A DNA stretch of 26,944 nt from an uncultured Clostridia bacterium. Its GTDB lineage: Bacteria > Bacillota > Clostridia > Christensenellales > UBA3700. Location: the NCBI GenBank assembly GCA_947176115.1, contig CAMWPK010000004.1, forward strand, positions 1-26,944, in the 5' to 3' direction. Positions 7,159 through 15,189 of this stretch are shown piece after piece. How positions within the stretch are numbered: position 1 is the stretch's first letter; each line of letters begins with the position of its first letter. The notes below the pieces were generated by a model. The model was not told where the DNA came from, made no database searches, and worked only from the letters and a program-made list of their open reading frames with translations. Position numbers and translations under genes: made by a program.

Positions 7159-8556
7159 ATGGAAGAAATAAAGCAAAACAAAATGGCAACTACGCCTATG
7201 AATAAGCTCATATGGAAGATGGGACTTCCTATGATTGTATCAATGATATTGCAATCAGTATATAATATTGTCGACACGGCTTTCGTTATCAATATGGGCG
7301 AGGACGGCATTGCAGGAAATCTTGCGCTTACGTATGCTTTCCCGATTCAATTGCTTATCATTGCTATCGGTGTAGGTACGGGCGTAGGTATCAACGCTCT
7401 GCTATCTAAAAAGCTTGGCGAAAAGAACACTGCCGTCGCAACCAAAACCGTCGGCAACGGTATCTTTCTTGGATTATGTATCTATATCGTCTTTCTCTTA
7501 TTCGGATTGTTCGGCTGTAGATGGTTTATATCTATACAAGCAGGCGACAATGCGCAGGCTATCGAAATGGGTACGAGTTACTTAAAGATTTGTAGTTGTC
7601 TATCTTTTGGCGCAATAGGCTTTGCAATATTCGAACGATTTTTGCAAAGCACGGGAAAAACGCTATACTCTACAATTTCACAGATAACCGGAGCTCTTAC
7701 GAATATAATACTCGATTACGTATTTATTTATCCTTGCAAGATGGGAATAGACGGCGCCGCGTGGGCAACGGTAATAGGACAAATGGTTTCTCTAATCGTA
7801 GCAATGTTATTCCACTACCTTGCTAATAAGGAACTAAAAAACAGTATAAAAGCGCTAAAACCTAGTTGGTCGATTATCAAAAGCATTTACAGAATAGGTA
7901 TTTCCGCCACCATAATGCAAGGACTTTTAGCCGTATTGATGTTGGGAATGACGCAGATACTCGGCGCGGTTAAGATAAGCGAAACCGCCGACTTGTTGCA
8001 AGGTAGCTTTGGTATATACTATAAAATTATGCAGTTTGCTCTATTCGCCGCCATTGGGTTATCAAACGCAATTATTTCCATACTTTCTTTCAATTATGGC
8101 ATGCAAAACAAAAAGCGCGTGAAAGATTGCATCAAATTCGGCATTATAGATTCTTTTATCGTAGCCATCGTCATAACTATACTTTTTGAATGTCTAGCCG
8201 TTCCGCTTTCAAAACTATTCGGTATGGCAAGTGGCGAAGGCGGAGAGGCTATAGAAGCCACCGTTACAATGGCGATACGCATTGCAAGTATCGGATATAT
8301 CTTTATGGCGTTCAGCATCGCCATACAGGGCGTCTTACAAGCATTTCGCTACGCGCTTTCCCCACTGATAATTTCTCTCTTGCGATTGTGCATTTTAGCG
8401 CTCCCTGTCGCGTATCTTTTTACTCTTTCGCCAAACGCCGTAAATATGGTATGGTGGACGTTCCCTATTATTGAATTTGCAACTGCCTTAGTTTCCGCTC
8501 TGATATTAAAATTCGCCTATAACAAAAAAGTCCGTCCTATGAGCAACGAACTATGA
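7159..8556 (+). CDS. MATE-family multidrug efflux transporter
   Basis: A 465-residue polytopic protein, hydrophobic throughout, with the family's usual length and about 12 membrane helices. The opening LIWKMGLPMIVSMILQSVYN followed by IVDTAFV is typical of MepA/NorM-like MATE proteins, and a second half-repeat begins near residue 235 with YRIGISATIMQGLLAVLMLG. The family exports cationic drugs or metabolites in exchange for Na+ or H+. AGGAGC lies six bases before the ATG. The gene stands alone, divergent from one ABC exporter operon and convergent with another, and is preceded by a promoter plus a leader terminator. That arrangement suggests expression is induced by relief of premature termination. 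The substrate is not deducible. Confidence 0.92.
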   Translation: MEEIKQNKMATTPMNKLIWKMGLPMIVSMILQSVYNIVDTAFVINMGEDGIAGNLALTYAFPIQLLIIAIGVGTGVGINALLSKKLGEKNTAVATKTVGNGIFLGLCIYIVFLLFGLFGCRWFISIQAGDNAQAIEMGTSYLKICSCLSFGAIGFAIFERFLQSTGKTLYSTISQITGALTNIILDYVFIYPCKMGIDGAAWATVIGQMVSLIVAMLFHYLANKELKNSIKALKPSWSIIKSIYRIGISATIMQGLLAVLMLGMTQILGAVKISETADLLQGSFGIYYKIMQFALFAAIGLSNAIISILSFNYGMQNKKRVKDCIKFGIIDSFIVAIVITILFECLAVPLSKLFGMASGEGGEAIEATVTMAIRIASIGYIFMAFSIAIQGVLQAFRYALSPLIISLLRLCILALPVAYLFTLSPNAVNMVWWTFPIIEFATALVSALILKFAYNKKVRPMSNEL

Positions 8557-8561
8557 AAAGA

Positions 8562-8588
8562 CCGACCCTACAAAAATCGTAGGGTCGG
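8562..8588. terminator. Bidirectional terminator between the MATE gene and the second ABC operon
   Basis: CCGACCCTAC (8562-8571) and GTAGGGTCGG (8579-8588) form a perfect 10-pair stem with a seven-base loop. TATTTT follows on the plus strand and TCTTTT on the minus strand. It sits between convergent stop codons. Confidence 0.9.
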
Positions 8589-8610
8589 CTATTTTAGCAA
8601 TTATTTTGCT

Positions 8611-10332
8611 CTAAATACTTTGACTTTGCAGAGCAAGCATCTTTGCGTAAATACCGTCTTTTGCTTTTAGTTCTTCGGGCGTTCCTTGCTCGGCAACCTT
8701 ACCGCCTTGCAGTACGACTATTTTGCCCGCTCCGTCAACCGTTCTCATACGGTGCGCTATAATAAGCACGGTTTTATCTTTTACGAGAGCTGACAGAGCT
8801 GTCTGCACCTCGGTTTCGTTTTCCGCATCAAGCGACGCCGTCGCTTCATCCATTATTACTATTGGCGCGTCTTTGAGCATAGCGCGAGCAATAGAAATTC
8901 TCTGTCTTTCACCGCCTGAAAGCATAGAGCCATTTTCGCCGATTACGGTATTATAGCCGTCGGGTAACTTGCTTACAAATTCGTCGCATTGCGCTTCCTT
9001 TGCCACTTTGAGCACTTCTTCGTCAGTCGCGCCTTTCTTGCCGATACGGATATTCTCCATAACCGTATTGTTAAAAAGCGTTACGTCTTGGAACACTATC
9101 GAATAGGCTTTAAGCAATACTTCAGGGTCAACCGTCTTTACGTCCACTCCGCCGACAGTTACGCTTCCTTTATCCACGTCCCAAAACCTTGCCGAAAGTT
9201 TAGCGGCCGTAGATTTACCGCCACCGCTCTCACCAATAAGCGCGGTGACTTCGCCTTGCTTTGCAGTAAACGATACGCCGTCCAAAACTGTTTCGCCACT
9301 GTTATAAGCAAAGCCTACGTTTTTGAACTCTATGTCGTAACCGTTGGGATTAAACTCCGCTCCACCGCTTAGTTCAGGCGTATTTTCCATATCGTTAATA
9401 CGGTCTATATTTACTTGCAAAGAGTTCATCGCCGCCAAGTTCTGCAGAGTACCCGTCAAAGGTTCGTAAATTCTCGAAACTACGAGCAAGAACATAAAGA
9501 ACGTTATCAGACTTACCGATCCTTTCATCAAAAGCATTCCGCCTACTAGCGCAACAGTCGCGATGCCGAATTTCAATATCATAGACGATGGTACTACGAA
9601 CATAGCCGAGCCAAGTTCGCTCTTGATATGTCTCCCCTCTAAACGCTTGATTTTCTTATTAAGTCCTTGCAAGTATTTCTTTTCCGCGTTGTTGCTCTTT
9701 AAGTCGCGTATTGTATCCAAGCATTCCTGTATGCCGTCCTCAACGTCTACCTGCGCTTCGCTCTGCTTGCGAGTAAAATATACCTGCGCTTTTTTAGACA
9801 GCGCTACGATTATCAATGTAACCGGCAATACCCAAAGTGTTGCGAGCGCAAGTCGCCAATCAAAAGCAAACATACTTATCGCTATCAAACAGGTTGAGAT
9901 TATTGAACCCCAAAATTGCGGAACATAGTGCGACATCATTTGCTCTGTCGTAGCGCAATCGCCCATGACGGTATTCGTAAGGTCTGCTAAATCCTTTTTG
10001 CCAAAGAATGACAGAGGAAGTTTTCGTAGCTTTTCTGCAAGACGGATACGACGTACGCCTGATTCTTTATACGTCGAAAAGTAAGTCGCATTATACTTCC
10101 ACCAAGCCGTAAAGAATATCAACAGCAATGCGCCTAACGTACCGAACCCGTACAGATAATAATGCAACGTTGGTATAGGATTCCCGCTTAAAAAATCCTT
10201 GACGAGAAAATACAGCAAACCTACGGGGAACATGAAAGAAATATCCTGTACCACGCAAGCGACAACCGCCCACACAAATCCTTTGGCGCCTTCTCGTGAG
10301 AGCGCAAATTTCTTCATAATCGCTTTAATCAT
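8611..10332 (-). CDS. ABC exporter-fold half-transporter, second pair (downstream subunit)
   Basis: Membrane helices fill about residues 15-290, and the nucleotide-binding domain follows. Walker A is GESGGGKST (about 365). The signature is LSGGERQR (about 469), Walker B is IVIMDEATASLD with the catalytic Glu, and the switch His lies in LIIAHRM, so this subunit has no degenerate residue. The start is the ATG at 10332, which overlaps the upstream subunit by four bases and has GGAGGTG in front; longer in-frame starts would discard this site. The pair resembles the YbtP/YbtQ and IrtA/IrtB branch of exporter-fold ABC proteins, some of which import siderophores. That resemblance is from memory of the NBD motifs, so both the direction of transport and the substrate are open. 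Confidence 0.88.
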   Translation of the reverse strand: MIKAIMKKFALSREGAKGFVWAVVACVVQDISFMFPVGLLYFLVKDFLSGNPIPTLHYYLYGFGTLGALLLIFFTAWWKYNATYFSTYKESGVRRIRLAEKLRKLPLSFFGKKDLADLTNTVMGDCATTEQMMSHYVPQFWGSIISTCLIAISMFAFDWRLALATLWVLPVTLIIVALSKKAQVYFTRKQSEAQVDVEDGIQECLDTIRDLKSNNAEKKYLQGLNKKIKRLEGRHIKSELGSAMFVVPSSMILKFGIATVALVGGMLLMKGSVSLITFFMFLLVVSRIYEPLTGTLQNLAAMNSLQVNIDRINDMENTPELSGGAEFNPNGYDIEFKNVGFAYNSGETVLDGVSFTAKQGEVTALIGESGGGKSTAAKLSARFWDVDKGSVTVGGVDVKTVDPEVLLKAYSIVFQDVTLFNNTVMENIRIGKKGATDEEVLKVAKEAQCDEFVSKLPDGYNTVIGENGSMLSGGERQRISIARAMLKDAPIVIMDEATASLDAENETEVQTALSALVKDKTVLIIAHRMRTVDGAGKIVVLQGGKVAEQGTPEELKAKDGIYAKMLALQSQSI

Positions 10333-12107
10333 TTTACACCTCCAACTTTCCATGAAATAGAAGTCTGATAGTCTTTCCACATCTTTGCGTACATTGAGCC
10401 GTTCTTAACAAGTTCGTTATGCGTTCCCGCGTCTTCGATTTTTCCGTCTTTAAGTACGAAAATCTTATCTGCATTTTTAACTGTGGTCAATCTGTGCGCT
10501 ATCATAATAACAGTTTTGTCTTTTGCTAGTTCAGTAAATGCTTTTTGCACAAGCGCTTCGTTTTCCGGGTCGGCAAACGCCGTCGCTTCGTCCAATATGA
10601 TTATCGGCGCATTTTTTAACATAACTCTGGCTATGGCTATTCTCTGCTGTTCACCGCCTGACAAGTAAACGCCTTTAGTTCCTATAACCGTATGAATACC
10701 GTTAGGTAATTTAGCGATAATATCGTCGCACTGGGCTTTGCGTAGCGCTTCTAATACCTCCGATTCGCTGGCGTTGGGATTGCTAAGCCTTACGTTCTCC
10801 AAAATAGACGTCTTAAGCAATCTGCTGTCTTGGAATACGTACGCCACTTCGTTCATAAGGTCTTCGTGTCTTATTTCCTTCACGTCTACTCCGCCGATTT
10901 TAACAGAACCCTCCAGCGCGTCCCAAAATCGCGATATTAGTCCCGCTACAGTAGTTTTTCCGCCACCGCTAGGTCCTACGAACGCGACGGTTTGCCCTGC
11001 GTTAACTTTGAAAGTTACACCTTGCAATGCGTCAGTTTGGGCATTGGAATAACGAAAAGATACGCCGTCAAATTCTACCGAGTTGTCTTTTGGCTTTTGG
11101 CTCTTTTCCGCCTCGGGTAACGGCTTCAAATCAAGTATTGAATGGATGCGTTCCAATGCGTCGGCTACAATCATACCGTTTTCGCTCATATACATTACTT
11201 TTGTAAGCGCAGTAGTTATGATAGGCGTAAAGATGACGTAGAAAATAAAGTTGAGAAGTACTTTCTGCTCAATCGCCTCTCCTCCTGCCAAGATAAGAGC
11301 AAGCGTTATAAGGAACGCAAATGCGCTGTTAATAAGCATAGTAAACCACAGCATCGGACCGCGACATTTTTTGCAATACGAAACGCAGAACTTATAGTAA
11401 TTGTCAATCGAGCCTTGGAACTTCTTAAAAGAATGTACCGTCTGATTGAAAGTCTTGACTACAGGAACACCGCGCACATACTCAACCGCTTGATTGTTCA
11501 TATCTTCAAGCGCGCTGTTGTACTTCTTCATATCTTCCGCCATCTTTGGACCTGCCATCTTGAACATACACAAAAAGCCTACGACTACAGGCACAAGACT
11601 TATAAGCCCAAAACGCCAATCGAATAGGAATAGCATGATTATCATTCCAATAGGCGTAGCAATAGCTCCTGCCATATCAGGCAACTGGTGCGCAAGGAAC
11701 GTCTCCGTAGCCCTACTGCTTTCATTTACAATACGACGCACCTTACCGCTACCCGCTTCACCGATAAAACCAAGAGGTAGCTCGGAAATATGGTTCATTG
11801 TCGTTTTTCGCATATTGCCTGCTATTCTAAAGGCTGACAAGTGCGAACACATCAACGCGCCGAAATAGACTATAATCGACCCAAGCGCAAAGGCTACCGC
11901 CATCCAACCGTTGAACACGATATGCGTCGCATTGGAAAAGTCGGGCGCAACTTCTATTACTTCTTTAATTATAAAGAAGATGTAGACGAAGGGTACAAGC
12001 GCAAGAGTCGCGCTTATCACCGACAATATCCAAGACGAGTAAGTCAAAAACTTATGGTTGCCTGCAAATTGCATAAGTTCCGACAAGTTACTTTTTTTCT
12101 TTTTCAT
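10329..12107 (-). CDS. ABC exporter-fold half-transporter, second pair (upstream subunit)
   Basis: A 592-residue half-transporter with membrane helices in about residues 20-310. Walker A is GPSGGGKTT (about 375), the signature is LSGGEQQR (about 480), Walker B is IIILDEATAFADPENE (about 500) and the switch His lies in MIAHRLTTV. The AFADPENE extension after Walker B is one I associate with the YbtP/IrtA-like branch. AGGAGG lies eight bases before the ATG at 12107. It is translated just before its partner, with a four-base overlap. A TetR gene lies upstream on the same strand but is separated by its own terminator, so this operon should have its own promoter in 12148-12212. Confidence 0.9.
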   Translation of the reverse strand: MKKKKSNLSELMQFAGNHKFLTYSSWILSVISATLALVPFVYIFFIIKEVIEVAPDFSNATHIVFNGWMAVAFALGSIIVYFGALMCSHLSAFRIAGNMRKTTMNHISELPLGFIGEAGSGKVRRIVNESSRATETFLAHQLPDMAGAIATPIGMIIMLFLFDWRFGLISLVPVVVGFLCMFKMAGPKMAEDMKKYNSALEDMNNQAVEYVRGVPVVKTFNQTVHSFKKFQGSIDNYYKFCVSYCKKCRGPMLWFTMLINSAFAFLITLALILAGGEAIEQKVLLNFIFYVIFTPIITTALTKVMYMSENGMIVADALERIHSILDLKPLPEAEKSQKPKDNSVEFDGVSFRYSNAQTDALQGVTFKVNAGQTVAFVGPSGGGKTTVAGLISRFWDALEGSVKIGGVDVKEIRHEDLMNEVAYVFQDSRLLKTSILENVRLSNPNASESEVLEALRKAQCDDIIAKLPNGIHTVIGTKGVYLSGGEQQRIAIARVMLKNAPIIILDEATAFADPENEALVQKAFTELAKDKTVIMIAHRLTTVKNADKIFVLKDGKIEDAGTHNELVKNGSMYAKMWKDYQTSISWKVGGVK

Positions 12108-12147
12108 TGGGTATACCTCCTATTTGTATTTTTGGTATTTGTTTCAT
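12088..12147 (-). CDS. Possible 19-codon leader ORF before the second ABC operon
   Basis: AAGGAGG (12159-12153) lies five bases before an ATG at 12147 that opens a 19-codon frame, MKQIPKIQIGGIPNEKEKK, ending in TAA at 12088. This frame spans the AGGAGG of the ABC gene and ends 20 bases inside it in another frame. The strong ribosome site is clearly visible; that the peptide matters is inference. It could couple or tune translation of the transporter. The predicted transcription start (about 12157) would cut into this ribosome site, which argues for a promoter further upstream or against translation of the small ORF. Confidence 0.4.
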   Translation of the reverse strand: MKQIPKIQIGGIPNEKEKK

Positions 12148-12163
12148 ACAAACCTCCTTGAAA

Positions 12164-12201
12164 ATAATATTAACAATTTTATTTGGTTAGCAAATGCTAA
12201 C
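12164..12201 (-). promoter_or_regulatory. Candidate promoter and palindromic operator of the second ABC operon
   Basis: GTTAGCA (12186-12192) and TGCTAAC (12195-12201) form a perfect seven-base inverted repeat with a two-base centre. On the minus strand it overlaps a possible -35 TTGCTA (12193-12188), 18 bases from TATTAT (12169-12164). The palindrome is too tight for an RNA hairpin, so a protein operator is more likely. Confidence 0.45.
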
Positions 12202-12212
12202 ACCTGCTTCTT

Positions 12213-12235
12213 AAAAAAGAGATTTCATCAATCTC
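12213..12235 (-). terminator. Terminator of the TetR gene
   Basis: On the minus strand GAGATT and AATCTC form a six-pair stem with a five-base loop, directly followed by six T (12218-12213). It lies 27 bases after the TetR stop codon. Confidence 0.65.
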
Positions 12236-12261
12236 GATTTTAATCTATTAGTGTGCTTCTA

Positions 12262-12900
12262 TCACGAACGTTGCCAATCAGACGGCAAGCCAAGAAGTCT
12301 ATCCCACCCTGCGTTGAAAAAATCTTGTACTTGTTTGACGTAGCCTCTTGCTTCTTCTCTAGGCAGATCGTGAGCGACAACCTCAAATATGCCGTTGAAC
12401 ATCGCGCTGGAGAGCATATGGCTCAAGTCTGCGCGGACTTCGTTCATCTTGATACCTGCTTTGTTGAGCGTATTGATAAAACGTACCGTATTGGCCGTCT
12501 CTATATCTATCATCTTATCTACGTAATATTCGTAACCGCTTCCTGCGCTCTTGCAAATTATCAGCTTGAAAGCGTCGAAGTTGTCGTAGATAATATCTAT
12601 CATTTCGTCCACTTTTTCGTCAACGTAGCTGTGCATCTCGTTATACTGATTTTGCGGTGGCAACTCGGCAAATTTGTCTTCGCTGTCAGAAAAATAATTG
12701 AATAACTTATCTGATGCTTCTTCTACGAGTTCCTTGAAAAGTTGGCTTTTATCTGCAAATCTTCCATATAACATTCCGGTAGTATACCCCGCTCTTTCTG
12801 CAATAGAACGCATTGACGCTCCCTCGAAGCCTTTTTCCATAAATTCGTCCTTGGCACACTCCAAAATTTTGTCTACCGCCAAATCGTCTTTCTTGCGCAC
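12262..12900 (-). CDS. TetR-family transcriptional regulator
   Basis: The N-terminal DNA-binding domain (residues 5-60) has the family pattern ILECAKDEFMEKGFEGASMR, then IAERAGYTTGMLYGRFADKS, which is helix-turn-helix plus the Y-x-x-F start of the next helix. The remaining 150 residues form the ligand and dimerisation domain and are not recognisable in detail. The start is GTG with AGGAG nine bases upstream. It lies between the second ABC operon (same strand) and the PP-loop gene (divergent). Two 13-bp palindromes cover its own promoter, which implies autoregulation. By position it probably controls the ABC pair, and it may also act on the divergent PP-loop operon. Confidence 0.92.
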   Translation of the reverse strand: MRKKDDLAVDKILECAKDEFMEKGFEGASMRSIAERAGYTTGMLYGRFADKSQLFKELVEEASDKLFNYFSDSEDKFAELPPQNQYNEMHSYVDEKVDEMIDIIYDNFDAFKLIICKSAGSGYEYYVDKMIDIETANTVRFINTLNKAGIKMNEVRADLSHMLSSAMFNGIFEVVAHDLPREEARGYVKQVQDFFNAGWDRLLGLPSDWQRS

Positions 12901-12921
12901 GATACCTTACTCCTTTATTTA

Positions 12922-12961
12922 ATAACACCGTTATTATAACACTGTTATTTTATGCTGTCAA
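12922..12961 (-). promoter_or_regulatory. Consensus promoter with tandem TetR-type operators
   Basis: On the minus strand a perfect TTGACA (12961-12956), a 17-base spacer and a perfect TATAAT (12938-12933) are present. Two near-identical palindromes, ATAACACCGTTAT (12922-12934) and ATAACACTGTTAT (12936-12948), repeat at 14 bp. They overlap the -10 box and the spacer, where a bound dimer would block polymerase. Confidence 0.8.
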
Positions 12962-12998
12962 CAGTTTTATTGCAAAAAAAAATTTGGTAATTTCAGTC

Positions 12999-13027
12999 TT
13001 TACAAATATCGATATTGAATTTATAAT
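12999..13027 (+). promoter_or_regulatory. Promoter of the PP-loop/flavodoxin operon with a palindromic spacer
   Basis: TTTACA (12999-13004) and a perfect TATAAT (13022-13027) are 17 bases apart. The spacer holds a perfect 12-bp palindrome, AATATCGATATT (13005-13016). This differs from the TetR-type sites on the other side of the divergent region. Confidence 0.75.
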
Positions 13028-13066
13028 GTTATTAGAGTTTATTAAATCTATCGTCAGGAGCATAAT

Positions 13067-14455
13067 ATGTATTATTTGCAAAATAGATGGAACTTGGAGA
13101 ATGGGCGTTTGCGCTACTTTGGACTTAGGAACAAGCCTAACCTGTTTAGAAATACAGTTAGACTTACGCGCGCTCAACAAAAGATTGTCGAAAGCCTTCC
13201 TTGCCAACTTGACGAAATGCAATTAAAAGTAATCGATAATCTCTTAGGTACGCAAATAGTAACAAAAGACAAGTTGATTGCTATACCGAAATCGCTAAAG
13301 GAAGCGCGTTTTTGCAAGAGCTGTATTGCCAACGACTTTATCATACCCGGAATTGAATTTGACGAACACGGACAATGCCCTATGTGCGCCACGGCAAAAG
13401 AAACGCAAAACTTAAAGAGCGTAGTGCCGATAAAAAATACTTTTGCTCGCTCTAAAAAATCAAGGTTTGACGTAGCGGTATTCTATACGGGCGGAAAGGA
13501 CTCTACGTATCTGCTATATTACCTATCCAAAGTTCTTGATTTAAGGGTACTTGCGCTGACTTGGGAATTACCCTTTATTTCAGAGTGCGCCAAGCAAAGT
13601 ATCGAAGGCGCAAAAAGGACGCTTAACAAAGTTGAGTTTATCACTCGCAAAATTGCCGACGAAGACCTGAAAAAGATATACAAGCGTCTTTACTCAACCG
13701 CAGGCAATACTTGCGCCTGTCCGTCGCTTGCATACGTACTTTTTTATCCTGAACTAGTCGCCAACAAGATCCCCTATTTCGTAGCCGGCAACGAACCCGC
13801 TCAACTCTTGGGATTGTATTACAATCATATGGCGCCAAAAATCGCCTATTCCTTTGGCAACAATAAATTTCTCAATTCACTTATCAATATAGGAAGAATA
13901 CTTACTTTGCATCCGCCGTTGAAAAAGGGACAGTTCCATACGCTAGAAACAATGAAACAACTCGCGTACGGCGACAATATATTGAAGAAATTAGCGGGCT
14001 ACACCAACCCGTTAGTGAGCAACGTCGTGGACGCAATACGTCAAGTCCCGTCTATGGTTAAACCGCTTAAGAGAGCAATAAGAGCGTCGTCTTGGAGCGG
14101 TAATATTCCCGCTTTCGTGCAAGTAGATTTCAACGACATATGCGGTGGACACTACGACTGGGAAAAGATAAAGAACACTATTATCAAAGAGTGCGGTTGG
14201 ACGCCTCCGCAAGCGACGGACAAAGGCTTGCACACGAGTTGCAATATAGAAAAATGCAAGGAGTATTCGCAATTCATAAGATTCTATACTATGCAAAGCG
14301 ATATGATACCTTTCAGCGCTTTGGAAATATCTATTGCAAGCAGAGATAAAGCGCTCTCTCGTGAAAACGCTATAGCCGAGCTTACTTCTTCTTTGGGATT
14401 TTCATTGGAAGAGATTCCCGAATGCGCAATAATGAAGGATTATATAAATGATTAA
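13067..14455 (+). CDS. PP-loop ATPase related to N-acetyl sugar amidotransferases, extra cysteines
   Basis: A four-cysteine, probably zinc-binding, knuckle has CKSC at 82-85 and CPMC at 104-107, separated by a segment containing GIEFDEHGQ. This is the hallmark opening of WbpG/PseA-type sugar amidotransferases. It is followed by the PP-loop TGGKDS (141-146) after FDVAVFY, which binds the ATP phosphates for substrate adenylation. About 80 residues precede the knuckle, more than I expect for the family. More cysteines occur in NTCACP (about 220) and CNIEKC near the C-terminus. CAGGAG lies six bases before the ATG. The next gene, a flavodoxin/ferredoxin, overlaps by eight bases. No HisF/HisH-like ammonia partner and no glycan genes are present, so the true reaction (amidation, thiolation or other) is unknown. 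Confidence 0.75.
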   Translation: MYYLQNRWNLENGRLRYFGLRNKPNLFRNTVRLTRAQQKIVESLPCQLDEMQLKVIDNLLGTQIVTKDKLIAIPKSLKEARFCKSCIANDFIIPGIEFDEHGQCPMCATAKETQNLKSVVPIKNTFARSKKSRFDVAVFYTGGKDSTYLLYYLSKVLDLRVLALTWELPFISECAKQSIEGAKRTLNKVEFITRKIADEDLKKIYKRLYSTAGNTCACPSLAYVLFYPELVANKIPYFVAGNEPAQLLGLYYNHMAPKIAYSFGNNKFLNSLINIGRILTLHPPLKKGQFHTLETMKQLAYGDNILKKLAGYTNPLVSNVVDAIRQVPSMVKPLKRAIRASSWSGNIPAFVQVDFNDICGGHYDWEKIKNTIIKECGWTPPQATDKGLHTSCNIEKCKEYSQFIRFYTMQSDMIPFSALEISIASRDKALSRENAIAELTSSLGFSLEEIPECAIMKDYIND

Positions 14456-15131
14456 CGCTGTAGTATACTATTCAAATACCAATCAATCTAAGCGCATTGC
14501 GCAGTATTTTGCAGACAAGTTAGACTATGAAATTTGGGATATATACGACGCGCCCTATCTTGAATTTGACAATCTCGTTCTGGCTTTCCCAATACACTGC
14601 CAAAGCCTACCCGATAAAGTCAAAGACTTCTTGAGCAAGACGAAAATAGAAAATCTCACACTACTTGCCACTTACGGCAGAATGTGTCACGGCAACGCTC
14701 TATATGAAGTTCAAAGAAAATACCCTCTCAGCATTGTTGCGGGAGCGTATATCCCCACTCGCCACTCATATTTGCAAGATGAGGAGTTTGACGATTTCCA
14801 AAGTCTTGAGCCAATCATTGATAAAATTCTCAAGCCCTCGCCTATAAAGATACCGAGAGCGTATAAGAATCCATTGTCTAATCTGCTAAAACGCAAAAGA
14901 AGTCAGTTGGGAGTTAGGATAACTAAGAGCGATAAGTGCAACGCTTGCGGAATATGCGCGCAAGTATGCAAATTAGGCGCCGTAACCAACGGCGTAACGG
15001 ACGGCAAATGTATAAGATGTCTTACGTGCGTATCGGCTTGTCCGCAAGGCGCTTTGAACTTTTCTCTATCCTTGCCCATGAGAGCCTACCTTAAAAAGAA
15101 AAAACAAGACGAATTGGTAATCTATATTTGA
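14448..15131 (+). CDS. EFR1-like flavodoxin domain fused to a 2[4Fe-4S] ferredoxin
   Basis: The N-terminal half (1-150) is flavodoxin-like: VVYYSNTNQSKRIAQYF is the FMN phosphate-binding loop, and later FPIHCQSLPDKVKDFLSK is typical. The C-terminal part carries two 4Fe-4S motifs, with Cys at 164, 167, 170 and 174 (CNACGICAQVC) and at 188, 191, 194 and 198 (CIRCLTCVSACP). This is the architecture of EFR1-family electron carriers. It is cytoplasmic and probably passes single electrons from an unknown donor. The eight-base overlap with the PP-loop gene and the shared promoter suggest that it serves that enzyme, by reducing a cluster or a reaction intermediate; that is inference. The stop codon overlaps the -35 box of the lysA promoter. 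Confidence 0.85.
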   Translation: MINAVVYYSNTNQSKRIAQYFADKLDYEIWDIYDAPYLEFDNLVLAFPIHCQSLPDKVKDFLSKTKIENLTLLATYGRMCHGNALYEVQRKYPLSIVAGAYIPTRHSYLQDEEFDDFQSLEPIIDKILKPSPIKIPRAYKNPLSNLLKRKRSQLGVRITKSDKCNACGICAQVCKLGAVTNGVTDGKCIRCLTCVSACPQGALNFSLSLPMRAYLKKKKQDELVIYI

Positions 15132-15156
15132 CAAAACCAAACGTGAGATATATACT
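15128..15156 (+). promoter_or_regulatory. Promoter of lysA
   Basis: A perfect TTGACA (15128-15133) overlaps the stop of the preceding gene. After 17 bases comes TATACT (15151-15156), and the ATG is 34 bases further. There is no room for a lysine riboswitch, so lysA is probably not controlled by one here. Confidence 0.75.
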
Positions 15157-15189
15157 CTTACTATAACAATTTACACGGAGAATATAAAA

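Noticed and set aside
11142..11627. 161-codon plus-strand frame opposite the second ABC operon
   Set aside because: It is basic and low-complexity, antisense to conserved ABC transporter sequence, and lacks a ribosome site.
15132..15189. Lysine riboswitch or T-box before lysA
   Set aside because: Only about 30 bases lie between the predicted transcription start and the ATG, far too short for either element.
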